Below, one piece after another: positions 28,059 to 36,069 of a stretch of DNA of 64,000 nt. The stretch covers positions 310,001 through 374,000 of the forward strand of contig OZ253666.1 of assembly GCA_965263305.1 (NCBI GenBank), read 5' to 3'. A program made the translations under genes and the position numbers. The first letter of the stretch is position 1, and every line of letters begins with the position of its first letter. The notes beneath the pieces are model-generated. The model had not been told where the DNA came from. It saw only the letters and a list, made by a program, of their open reading frames with translations, and searched no databases. Source of the DNA: MED-G105 sp965263305. GTDB taxonomy: Bacteria > Pseudomonadota > Alphaproteobacteria > Caulobacterales > Parvularculaceae.

Positions 28059-29755
28059 TATTCCGCAGGTTTTTCTTCGAGCCGGGTCTGGTCGACGATT
28101 TTTCCTTCGTCGAAACGCAGGATTCGGTTTCCCAGAAAAGCGAGATCTTCGCGATGCGTAATAACGATGGTGGCCTGGCGCTCGCTCATACCGGCGATGA
28201 TCTTCTCAAGGACGTCGACCTCAAGCTGGCGATGAAGACCTGAAGTTCCTTCGTCGATAATCTGCAAAAACGCATTGCCGGCGCACATGCGCGCCAGACA
28301 TAGACGCTGACGCTCGCCGCCGGAAATGGACGCGGATGTCTCGCCAACTACGGAATTTTCGCCGTTGGGAAGTCTGGACACGAAACTCTCGCACCCGGTC
28401 AGACGCAAAGCGCGCCGGATGTCGTCGGCGGAAACGTTTTCGTCGAACGCCGACACGTTTTCCGCCACGGTTCCAGGCAGCAACATCGGCTCCTGCAAGG
28501 CGCATGCGACGAACCGTCGACGATTCGATTCGGGTACGTCTTCAAGACGAACGCCGCAAACCTCGACGTTGCCCTGAAAGATCGGCAACAGACCGGAAAG
28601 CAAACGGACCAGAGTACTTTTCCCGGACCCTGACGGGCCAAGAATAAAAACGACGTCTCCGGCGTCGAGCGTGAAAGAAACGTCTTCCAGCGCATTATGA
28701 GTCGATCCTTCGTAGACAAACGATAAATCACGGACAATAAGAATAGGCGCGCCGGGATCGATTTGCGGCGGTTTCCCTAAGCGTTTTTCGCCAGCTTCGA
28801 TAGCGAGAAAATCATCCCAGTCGCTGAAAAAAGTGCGCACGCGCTGATAGCGCTGCATCATGATGCTCAATTTCCCGAACGGTTCGAAAAACCGGAGCGC
28901 AAACATTTGAAAGGCGATCAGTTGCCCGATGGTGAGATTTTGCGCAATGACGTTAAAAGCGCCGATCGTTATGATCGCCGCTTCGGTGACGCGCATAATG
29001 AGCCTTGAAAACGCGGTGCCGTTAGCGGTCACCTTCCCCGCCCGGAAATTTTTCAGTAAGGCGGATTCGACTTTCTCCTGAGCGCGCTCCCGAAAAATAC
29101 CCCCCGCGCCGTAGATCTTCACGGTTTCTATCGCGTTTACGGACGTATGCATCATTGCGCTGAATTGCTGATATTCCTTGATGGATTCGCTGACAAGCGG
29201 CTTGAGGCGTCTCTGGGAGAACGCAAAGAAAACAATCTGCGCGAACAGCGCGATCATGAGAAAACCGAAAAGCTGCCCGTTCAGTATGATCAGGACAGCC
29301 GCATAAATGGTGACGGACAAACAGACCTGTATTGCAAAGTCGATCAATTCACGGATTGAATCCCTGAAAAGATTGATGGTGGTGATCATTTCGACTTTGC
29401 GCCGCCCCTGATTTCCAAGCAAATGCTCAGGGTTTACGGAAAAAAGTTTCCGGATCAAAACAGCGGATAACCGCGCGCTGATCTCTCCTGTCTTGAAGCT
29501 CAGTATTCTTCCCTTCAGAATACTGACGAGTCCTTCGAAAGCAGAAGTCGCAATCAGAACGACGGCGATGATCTGCAGGGTGGAAAGCGCGTTGTGAACG
29601 ATAACCCTGTCGATGATCGCCGCTACCGAGAGAGGAAACGCAAAAGTCAGCAAAAGGCTCAGAAAAGCGACGCCGAACATCGCTCCCAGACCATGAGAGG
29701 ATCGGCGCAGAATATCGGCGCTTTTTACGGACTTTTCTGTTTCGGCTTTGGTCAT
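28043..29755 (-). CDS. ABC exporter, fused membrane and ATPase domains (type I secretion-like)
   Basis: This 570-residue half-transporter has a six-helix membrane domain (about 25-300) and an ATPase domain with Walker A GPSGSGKST, signature SISGGERQR, Walker B LQIIDEGTS and the H-loop His in VITHRED. It lacks an N-terminal C39 peptidase or C39-like domain, so no leader cleavage is implied. It is the last gene of the seven-gene operon. HlyD and TolC homologues encoded 14-17 kb away in the same cluster could complete a trans-envelope export complex. The substrate may be a glycolipid or a peptide. Confidence 0.9.
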   Translation of the reverse strand: MTKAETEKSVKSADILRRSSHGLGAMFGVAFLSLLLTFAFPLSVAAIIDRVIVHNALSTLQIIAVVLIATSAFEGLVSILKGRILSFKTGEISARLSAVLIRKLFSVNPEHLLGNQGRRKVEMITTINLFRDSIRELIDFAIQVCLSVTIYAAVLIILNGQLFGFLMIALFAQIVFFAFSQRRLKPLVSESIKEYQQFSAMMHTSVNAIETVKIYGAGGIFRERAQEKVESALLKNFRAGKVTANGTAFSRLIMRVTEAAIITIGAFNVIAQNLTIGQLIAFQMFALRFFEPFGKLSIMMQRYQRVRTFFSDWDDFLAIEAGEKRLGKPPQIDPGAPILIVRDLSFVYEGSTHNALEDVSFTLDAGDVVFILGPSGSGKSTLVRLLSGLLPIFQGNVEVCGVRLEDVPESNRRRFVACALQEPMLLPGTVAENVSAFDENVSADDIRRALRLTGCESFVSRLPNGENSVVGETSASISGGERQRLCLARMCAGNAFLQIIDEGTSGLHRQLEVDVLEKIIAGMSERQATIVITHREDLAFLGNRILRFDEGKIVDQTRLEEKPAEYHAGS

Positions 29756-29791
29756 GACGGTTACGCGACCCGGCTTACCTGGCCAAACGGC

Positions 29792-30640
29792 TCATACGTT
29801 CGGCGGCGCGGCGAAATCAAGCGCCCGCCGCTCGCCGAGTATAACCGGGCATCTTGTCTCGTTCGACAGGTCTTCCGGCCTGAATTTCGAGTAGGAACGG
29901 CCCGTCAGACGGTTCGCCTCGGTCCGGTAGTGACAGGTCAGGCTCAGTCGGGGGCGCGCGGACGCGTTCGCGCCGCTTCCGTGCAGGAGCCGACTGTCAT
30001 GCAGTACGAAAGAGTTCATGCGCGCCTCGACGCGCTCTTCGACCCAGTCGACGGGTGCGTTCTCTAATATGCTCTGTTTGAGTTCTTCCAGCGAGGCCTT
30101 GTGTGAAAAACCGCTCTGAACGGGCAAAGCCATGCGATGCGAACGGGCGACGTAGATCAACGGCGCGCCCTCTGGGCCGTTCTGCGTCAGCGGGATCCAC
30201 GCGGTGATAAAACCGCCTGTGAAAAAGGGGCTGTATTGTCCGTCGAAATGCCATCCCACGGCCGCGTTCGTTTCTACGCGCGGGGGCTTGCGCAGCGCAT
30301 GACAGTACCATAGCTGCGCCGCGCGACATCCAAGCACGGCCTGGATCGCGCCCGCGACGCGCGGATGCGTCGCCAGATCGCGGATTTCGGCCGAAACAAG
30401 ATGCGGGTGATCGATCCGGGCCTGACCGTCGTCAAGACCGCTGCTTCCGTAGAGCGTCAAAGACGCTTCGCTATCCTTCGGAAAATCTTCGTAAAGCGCC
30501 GCGAGAGCGTCCCGCGCCTTGCGGTCGGCTCCGTCAGGAAAAGCGTCGCCGAAGCACGCATACCCTTTTCCGGAATAGTCCTGCGCCGCCGCGCCGGGGG
30601 TTGCGGAACTGTCGGGCATGAGGGAAGCCGGCATGGTCAT
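29792..30640 (-). CDS. Phytanoyl-CoA dioxygenase (PhyH)-family oxygenase
   Basis: This 282-residue Fe(II)/2-oxoglutarate-dependent oxygenase has GWHFDGQY (HxD pair, about 129-133) and the distal His in HDSRLLHGSGAN with a following Arg for 2-oxoglutarate. PhyH enzymes hydroxylate or otherwise oxidise lipids, amino acids and natural products. The start ATG overlaps the stop of the phosphoesterase gene (ATGA), which ties it to the operon. It is a tailoring candidate for hydroxylation of the prenyl chain or a sugar. Confidence 0.85.
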   Translation of the reverse strand: MTMPASLMPDSSATPGAAAQDYSGKGYACFGDAFPDGADRKARDALAALYEDFPKDSEASLTLYGSSGLDDGQARIDHPHLVSAEIRDLATHPRVAGAIQAVLGCRAAQLWYCHALRKPPRVETNAAVGWHFDGQYSPFFTGGFITAWIPLTQNGPEGAPLIYVARSHRMALPVQSGFSHKASLEELKQSILENAPVDWVEERVEARMNSFVLHDSRLLHGSGANASARPRLSLTCHYRTEANRLTGRSYSKFRPEDLSNETRCPVILGERRALDFAAPPNV

Positions 30641-31452
30641 GCTCTTTGATAGTCGTCGCGCGTCGGCAGCGTATAGGTTATGAAATCGCGTCCGTTCCAG
30701 TAATGGATCATGAAGGCCGGGTCCTCGGCGATCAGCTGGAAGTTGCGTCGATCCTTATGCGCATCGACGTAAAATTCCGTAAAATTCGGATCGACCTGAA
30801 CGCATGTCGACGGCGCGACCGCGACGTTCGCTCCCGCCCAGGGCGTAACCATGGAGCGATGAACATGTCCGCAAAGAACGAGCTTGACCTGGCGGTGAAG
30901 AGAAATCGTCTCGCGTAAATCTTCCGCCCAGGACGCCTCAGGATCGTCGATGTAAGTAGCGACGGGAATTCGGCATTGAAAAGGCGGATGATGCATGCAA
31001 ACGACCGTCGGTGCGTCCGGGCGTTCCGCCAGAAGAGCGTCGATGCGCGCCGCCTGATCCTTTTCCACGCTCGCCCCTTCGCCCTGCGACAGGCTGTTGA
31101 GGAAAACGAGCCTGACGCCGGCGACATCGATCCCGGCGCAGCCTTCGCGCCATGCGTCGCGATCAGGACGGCTTTGCGTGAAAACCTTTTCAAAAACGTC
31201 CTGATCGTCATGCCCGCCGGGGATCGCCACGTAAGGCGCTTCAAGCGCGTCAAGAACGTCGCGCGCGTTTCGCATCTCGTCTTCGCGCCCGTTATGAGTC
31301 AGATCGCCCGTCACGATGACTACGTCCGGCCTGACCTCGAGCGCGTTCACCCGGCTTACGGCGTCGCGCGCCAGAGCGTTCACGTCGAGAACGTTCATGA
31401 GCTTCTGGCCGGGAGCCAGAGCGTGCAGGTCTGAAATATGTGCGATGATCAT
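30637..31452 (-). CDS. Calcineurin-like metallophosphoesterase (CpdA/GpdQ type)
   Basis: This 271-residue phosphodiesterase has ISDLHA at the N-terminus, VVIVTGDLTHNG, a GGHDD where the family normally has GNHD, HHPPF, and LCGHVH near the C-terminal third. The Asn-to-Gly change affects a usual metal ligand, so activity may be altered. The start at 31452 is preceded by AAGGGA; the longer frame overlaps the neighbouring gene. The protein is cytoplasmic by lack of a signal peptide. Glycerophosphodiester or nucleotide-linked intermediates are plausible substrates. Confidence 0.8.
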   Translation of the reverse strand: MIIAHISDLHALAPGQKLMNVLDVNALARDAVSRVNALEVRPDVVIVTGDLTHNGREDEMRNARDVLDALEAPYVAIPGGHDDQDVFEKVFTQSRPDRDAWREGCAGIDVAGVRLVFLNSLSQGEGASVEKDQAARIDALLAERPDAPTVVCMHHPPFQCRIPVATYIDDPEASWAEDLRETISLHRQVKLVLCGHVHRSMVTPWAGANVAVAPSTCVQVDPNFTEFYVDAHKDRRNFQLIAEDPAFMIHYWNGRDFITYTLPTRDDYQRA

Positions 31453-31495
31453 CTCGTTTCCCTTCGAAGGGTCGCGTCGATTTTCAGAACGTCCA

Positions 31496-31855
31496 TCACG
31501 CGATGGTCCGGCCGCCGGATCGCCCATATTGTGCCTCCTTGACGTCGAGCCACGCTTCATGAAGGTCGCCCAGAAGACGCGTCATCCGGTTGAAAGTCAA
31601 TCGTCGGCCGCCATATTTCAGCAAATAGAGAGCCGAGACTTGGTCCATATCGATCGTTTGAAGAGCTCCGAGAACGCGTTCGGGACGATCCACCGGCCCT
31701 TCCACGAGCTGCATTTCCACGGCGAGCGCGAGAAGACGCCGCGCGCCGTCCGTGCTGTCCACGCCATGAGAAGACATCGACTGAAAGAAACGGTCGATCC
31801 AATCGCGTAAATCGTCCGTTAACGTCTGAATCGGCTGTCCGGAACTGTTTTTCAC
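31496..31855 (-). CDS. Orphan 119-residue protein in the biosynthetic operon
   Basis: I do not recognise the family. The protein is soluble, all-helical in appearance (LRDWIDRFFQSM, ARRLLALAVEMQLV, RMTRLLGDLHEAWLDVKEAQYG), with no Cys and no signal peptide. It starts with GTG overlapping the stop of the ATP-grasp-like gene (GTGA), so translation is coupled and the two products may form a complex. It could be a small regulatory or carrier-like subunit; no phosphopantetheine Ser motif is seen. Confidence 0.65.
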   Translation of the reverse strand: MKNSSGQPIQTLTDDLRDWIDRFFQSMSSHGVDSTDGARRLLALAVEMQLVEGPVDRPERVLGALQTIDMDQVSALYLLKYGGRRLTFNRMTRLLGDLHEAWLDVKEAQYGRSGGRTIA

Positions 31856-32847
31856 GCCTTGCCCCTTACATTTTCAACCAGTTCGCGAAACGCTCTGGCG
31901 TACTGCGCGTAGCAATAATAAACCTTGGACGAAACCATGAAATACGGCATGCGCTCCGGCGTTCTGGAAATATCGCATACGTAAAGGCGTCCGTCCGTTC
32001 GATCGCGCAGTATGTCAAGTTCGCCGATATCCAGGCCCGACGTTTCGCAAAGGCGCAGTATTAGATCGGTTTCTTCCTTGGAAAACACGTCTTCCGGGCG
32101 CGCCAGATCAAAATGCGCCGTCTGCGCGAACATGACGTTTTCTTCCGTGCGAAGCTTCCGGATGACGAAGAGAATGCGCCCGGCGCCGATCCCGACGCGC
32201 AAATCGCAAACCCACCTCAGGCCATCGCGGACAATACGCGTATCTACAAGCTTCTGCACGACCAGCGCGTCGTCGCAAAGAGCGTCCCGCGCCTCGTCTT
32301 TCGTCGCGACGCGCCCTTCGTTTTTTGCGTTGGAATCCGGCTTTATGGCGAATTTTTCATCCGTCGAACGCTCAAGCGCTTCTTCGTCGAGAATAAGTCC
32401 ATAACCAAAAACGTCCCTGTGCAAAATATCGACGTGACGTTTGGAAATATCGAGACATCGTCCGTTTATGATATAAGCGTCGGGGTTGGCTTTTTCGAGA
32501 GTTTCGCGAAAGACGGCCGGCGATTGCGTATCGTCGTGAAAAAAGCAGAAAACCGGCGGCTTTTTTGCGCCTATATAAGGCCCTCCGCGACAGCGCGCGG
32601 CCAGCGCGACCAGCCGGAAGGCGTGGTGATGCGAGGGCATTTCAGGAAAATACTGAAACGCGCGACTTTCGGAAAAAGCGAAGCGCGTCGCGCAGAGCCC
32701 TGCAAGCGTGAAGTGTTTCAAATTTCTGAGCGCTTTTCTTTGCGGCACCTTCAGAAAACGTGACTGAAAAAAGCGCAAGCCCGGCGCGGCGAATTCAAAC
32801 GCCCTGTCCAGCGCGCCCAGCACGGGATCGCGAACCGCTTCAGGCAT
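31852..32847 (-). CDS. ATP-grasp-like protein
   Basis: This 331-residue protein has features of the ATP-grasp fold. They are a Lys in KFAIKPDSNAKNEG (169), a VVQKLVDTRIV hinge-like strand (about 196-206), DLRVGIGAGRI for the next strand, and GELDILRD-x-DGRLYVCDISRTP (275-297), which resembles the Mg-binding D-x-N stretch but ends in D-I-S rather than E-N. The N-terminal 100 residues show no domain I know. ATP-grasp enzymes ligate a carboxylate to an amine or thiol. The start overlaps the carbamoyltransferase stop by 8 bp. Confidence 0.65.
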   Translation of the reverse strand: MPEAVRDPVLGALDRAFEFAAPGLRFFQSRFLKVPQRKALRNLKHFTLAGLCATRFAFSESRAFQYFPEMPSHHHAFRLVALAARCRGGPYIGAKKPPVFCFFHDDTQSPAVFRETLEKANPDAYIINGRCLDISKRHVDILHRDVFGYGLILDEEALERSTDEKFAIKPDSNAKNEGRVATKDEARDALCDDALVVQKLVDTRIVRDGLRWVCDLRVGIGAGRILFVIRKLRTEENVMFAQTAHFDLARPEDVFSKEETDLILRLCETSGLDIGELDILRDRTDGRLYVCDISRTPERMPYFMVSSKVYYCYAQYARAFRELVENVRGKA

Positions 32848-34450
32848 GTCGACCGCCTGACGCGCGGCGCACGACCGCCTGTTCGAAAACGAATATATCG
32901 ATCGAGGAGTCGCCGAAATCGTCGATTACGTCCTGACAGGCGCGCGCGATTGGCCTTCCCGCCGCGTTCAGCGAAGTATTGACCAGCCCCGGAGCGTCGC
33001 TCTTTTTTTCAAACTTTTCGAGTAGGCGATGAACGACTGGATTCTGTTCGCGCTCGACGGTTTGTATCCGGGCGGTGCCGTCGACGTGGGAGGCGGCGTC
33101 CAGGGATTTTCCGGAAGCGTCGAAATTGAAAAGCATGTATGGAGAAAGGCCCTCGCCCGGCCATAGGGACCGGAACGTTTCCGCGCGCATGACGGGGGCG
33201 AGCGGCCTGAACCATTCGCGCCCCTTTATCCGGACGCTGACGCGCTCTTTTTGTCCCTTCAGCGAGGGATCGGCCAGAATGGAACGGTTGCCGAGCGCGC
33301 GCGGTCCCAGTTCGGAAACGCCCTGAAAAAAAGCGACGACTTTGCCGTCCGCGAGATCGCCCGCGACGACGTCGGGGTCGTAATCTTCGAACGTCAGGTC
33401 GTTTTCGCGCAGCGTACGCACGATTTCGTCCATGGGTTGCGCATCGCCGTTGGCGTAGACCGGAAAAGTTTCGACGTTCCGTCCAAGCACGACTTTCTGA
33501 ACGTAAAGGGCGGCGCCGAGCGCCTGTCCTGCGTCGTTGCACGCCGGGGGAACGAAGATCGGCGACGAAAACTGATTGCGCAAAACCGAATTGGTAATGA
33601 TATTGAGCGCGCAACCGCCGGACAGGGTGATTTTATCGACGCCTCCCTGCGCAACGCGATCCTTGAGCGCGCTGACGATCGCATGGCTGAACATCGTCTG
33701 AAGCGCGTTCACCGCCCGACCGTTTTCCTCAATGTTCTCGTCGGCGAGCGGGCGCACCGGAAGACGAGCGGCTTCTTCAAGCCGTTCTTTCGCCGATATC
33801 CGCAAAAGGTCTTCGCGTACGGATTTTATGGCGTCAAAGTCTTTCTCTCCGGCTTCGGCGAATCCTGAAAGCGCCATAACCTTGCCCGCGACGGAAGGCC
33901 CTTTGCCGAAACCAAGCAGCGCGCCGAATGCGGACCATGCGAATCCCGTCGCATACCACGGAAGGAAGTCCGCTTTTTCGAGCGTCAGCGCACCGTTTTC
34001 ATAACGGAACAGCGCGTTCCTTGAAAAAATTCCCCGTCCTTCGTTGACCAGCGCGATCGCGCCGTCTTCGAAACCCGCTTCGTAAAGTCCGATAGCGGCG
34101 TGAGCCGCCTCATGCGCGACGACGACGCAAGGGTAGTCCCTGTCGTAGAGGCGGCACCGCGATGCGACGTGCAACTCCCTGTTCAGTATCCGCGTCATGA
34201 TCGCGTCATAATCGCTTACGTTTATATCGCTTTCGCGAACGGGAGTGCTGAGCGCCACCAGCTCCACGGCGTCAGGATCGAACTCAGGCCGAGCGCGCAA
34301 CGCCTCCAGCGCGGCCGCGACGTAACTTTCATGACGGTTGCGCGTAAGCCTCTCGGTCTCCATGGAGAACAGGAGCCGCCCATCCTCCCAGAGACAGACG
34401 CCCGTGTCGTGCCCTGCGGAATGAATGCCGATTATCTGACGCCTTGGCAT
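32840..34450 (-). CDS. Carbamoyltransferase (NodU/CmcH/TobZ family)
   Basis: This 536-residue O-carbamoyltransferase uses carbamoyl phosphate and ATP to decorate a sugar or other hydroxyl. The N-terminal Kae1-like half starts GIHSAGHDTGVCLWEDG and has a metal-binding HEAAHA (about 112-117) and LSGGCALN. The C-terminal YrdC-like half carries FFQGVSELGPRALGNRSIL and KGREWFRPLAPV. Length is normal. In moenomycin biosynthesis MoeM5 of this family carbamoylates the sugar. It lies 14 nt after the radical SAM gene and overlaps the next gene. Confidence 0.93.
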   Translation of the reverse strand: MPRRQIIGIHSAGHDTGVCLWEDGRLLFSMETERLTRNRHESYVAAALEALRARPEFDPDAVELVALSTPVRESDINVSDYDAIMTRILNRELHVASRCRLYDRDYPCVVVAHEAAHAAIGLYEAGFEDGAIALVNEGRGIFSRNALFRYENGALTLEKADFLPWYATGFAWSAFGALLGFGKGPSVAGKVMALSGFAEAGEKDFDAIKSVREDLLRISAKERLEEAARLPVRPLADENIEENGRAVNALQTMFSHAIVSALKDRVAQGGVDKITLSGGCALNIITNSVLRNQFSSPIFVPPACNDAGQALGAALYVQKVVLGRNVETFPVYANGDAQPMDEIVRTLRENDLTFEDYDPDVVAGDLADGKVVAFFQGVSELGPRALGNRSILADPSLKGQKERVSVRIKGREWFRPLAPVMRAETFRSLWPGEGLSPYMLFNFDASGKSLDAASHVDGTARIQTVEREQNPVVHRLLEKFEKKSDAPGLVNTSLNAAGRPIARACQDVIDDFGDSSIDIFVFEQAVVRRASGGRHA

Positions 34451-34464
34451 CGTCCGGACCGCGC

Positions 34465-35856
34465 CTAAAAATCTCTTACCGCATTCGTCTTCGACCGGAT
34501 AAGGCTCGTCAGACCGCTTGCGACGGAAGAAAAGGTTTCAGGATTGGCGAGGTGGCGCAGCAATATCGGCGCCTTTTCTGGACGCAGATAGAAGCTTTTG
34601 TAAGCGTGGCGCGATTTTTCCTCCGCATTCGGGGCGAGGACGCCGATACGTTCCGTACGCTCGCCCTTTATGTAATCAAGCCAGTAATCGCCGTCGATCT
34701 TTCCAGAAGCGATGGCTTCGCGGTGCAGCTGCGTTCCGGGCAGCGGCGTCGCCGTGTAAAAGCTTGCGTAATCGAGCCTAAGATTTTTAGCGAACTCCAG
34801 CGTCCGGCGATACTGATCGTCCGACTCGCCGAGCCAGCCTACGATAAAATACGCGAAGGTTTCGATGCCCGCGGATTTCGCGGCGCCGACAGCATCGCGG
34901 ATTTGGTCGAGATCCGTCTTCTTTCGCATGCGGCTCAGAATATCGACGTCGCCCGATTCAATGCCGAAACGCAGCCGGACGCACCCTGCGCGGGACATCG
35001 CGCGCAGCATATCCGGATCCACGAGATCGACGCGCGTCGGCGCCTCCCAGCGAACCTTCAATCCGCGTTCCGCGATGAGCGAACAGATCTCGTAGACGCG
35101 TTTCTTCTTCATCGTGAAAACGTCGTCGTAAAACATGATTTCCCTGACGCCGTAGTCTTCCACGAGATGCGCCATTTCTCCGACGACGTCTTCGGCGCTG
35201 CGATACATGGATTTCTTGTCGACCGCCTGCTTGAAACAGAACGCGCACTGGAAGGGACACCCCCGGCTTGAAATCATGGTCGCGAAAGGATGCTTCGCCA
35301 TAATCGAATGATAAAGCTTCACGTCCATGGAATCGCGCGACGGCCAGCCCATGTCTTCAAGATTGAGCATCGGCGCGGGCGGATTGGAGAAGGCGCGCCC
35401 GACGAGGCCGGGTATCCCGGAAACGTTCTTTTTGTCGCGCATCGCTTCCGCGAGCGCGCGCATTATGGTGACGCCCTCTCCTACGCCGACATAATCGATG
35501 AAGTCGTGATGAAAATTTTCCTTTGCGAAAACCTCCGTATGCGGCCCGCCAAGTATGGTGACGGAGCCCGCCTCCTTCGCGATTCGACAGGCCTCGACCG
35601 CCCCAGGCACGCCGGGCGTGGTCGTCGTTACGCCGACGAGCGCGGGCGCGAAAGCGCGCACCCTTTCTTCCAGACCGCTCGCGTCAAGACCAAGCGCCTG
35701 AGCGTCGATCGTCGCCACCTCGAAACCGGACTTGCGCAGCGCCGTCTCGATATAACCGAGGCCCAGATGAGGCAGAACGCCCGCCCGCCTCTGCATTAAC
35801 TTGATTTGTCTCGTATTTACGCATTCGTCGTGGTTTCTGACCAGGGCAACGCGCAT
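34465..35856 (-). CDS. B12-binding radical SAM enzyme (probable class B methyltransferase)
   Basis: This 463-residue enzyme has an N-terminal cobalamin-binding domain (LGLGYIETALRKSGFEVATIDA; ILGGPHTEVF around 135-145) and a radical SAM domain with the CxxxCxxC motif SRGCPFQCAFC near residue 200. Such enzymes mostly methylate unactivated carbons. MoeK5 of moenomycin biosynthesis, a sugar C-methylase, has the same architecture. The start at 35856 follows AAAGGTG by 7 nt; the longer frame reads into the divergent promoter region. It is the first gene of the minus-strand operon. Confidence 0.9.
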   Translation of the reverse strand: MRVALVRNHDECVNTRQIKLMQRRAGVLPHLGLGYIETALRKSGFEVATIDAQALGLDASGLEERVRAFAPALVGVTTTTPGVPGAVEACRIAKEAGSVTILGGPHTEVFAKENFHHDFIDYVGVGEGVTIMRALAEAMRDKKNVSGIPGLVGRAFSNPPAPMLNLEDMGWPSRDSMDVKLYHSIMAKHPFATMISSRGCPFQCAFCFKQAVDKKSMYRSAEDVVGEMAHLVEDYGVREIMFYDDVFTMKKKRVYEICSLIAERGLKVRWEAPTRVDLVDPDMLRAMSRAGCVRLRFGIESGDVDILSRMRKKTDLDQIRDAVGAAKSAGIETFAYFIVGWLGESDDQYRRTLEFAKNLRLDYASFYTATPLPGTQLHREAIASGKIDGDYWLDYIKGERTERIGVLAPNAEEKSRHAYKSFYLRPEKAPILLRHLANPETFSSVASGLTSLIRSKTNAVRDF

Positions 35857-35858
35857 GA

Positions 35859-35889
35859 TTGACACCTTTAAAGTTTGGTTGAATATAAC
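35859..35889 (+). promoter_or_regulatory. Probable promoter for the asnB-like operon
   Basis: A perfect TTGACA at 35859 is followed after 17 bp by AATATA (35882), overlapping TATAAC. It would give a 5' untranslated leader of about 175 nt before the amidotransferase start at 36070. It lies within the ribosome-binding region of the divergent radical SAM gene. Confidence 0.45.
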
Positions 35890-36069
35890 TTGGATGGCAC
35901 TATCGCCAATTACGTTCCGACGCGCAAGCGCGCAAGACAAACGGGCGGAGCCTCCCTTGGGCTTGCGGTTTTTCATTCAGATCCGTGCGTATCCTTTCCA
36001 TCCGGCGTCCAAGACGTATGGCAAGCAAATCTTCCGGCGCTCTCGCGCGAACGATCCGTCGCATCGCTC

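Noticed and set aside
35875..36069. N-terminal extension of the amidotransferase or a separate peptide in the open frame upstream of 36070
   Set aside because: The catalytic Cys must follow the initiator Met at 36070, and the upstream codons overlap the divergent promoter and show no conserved features.
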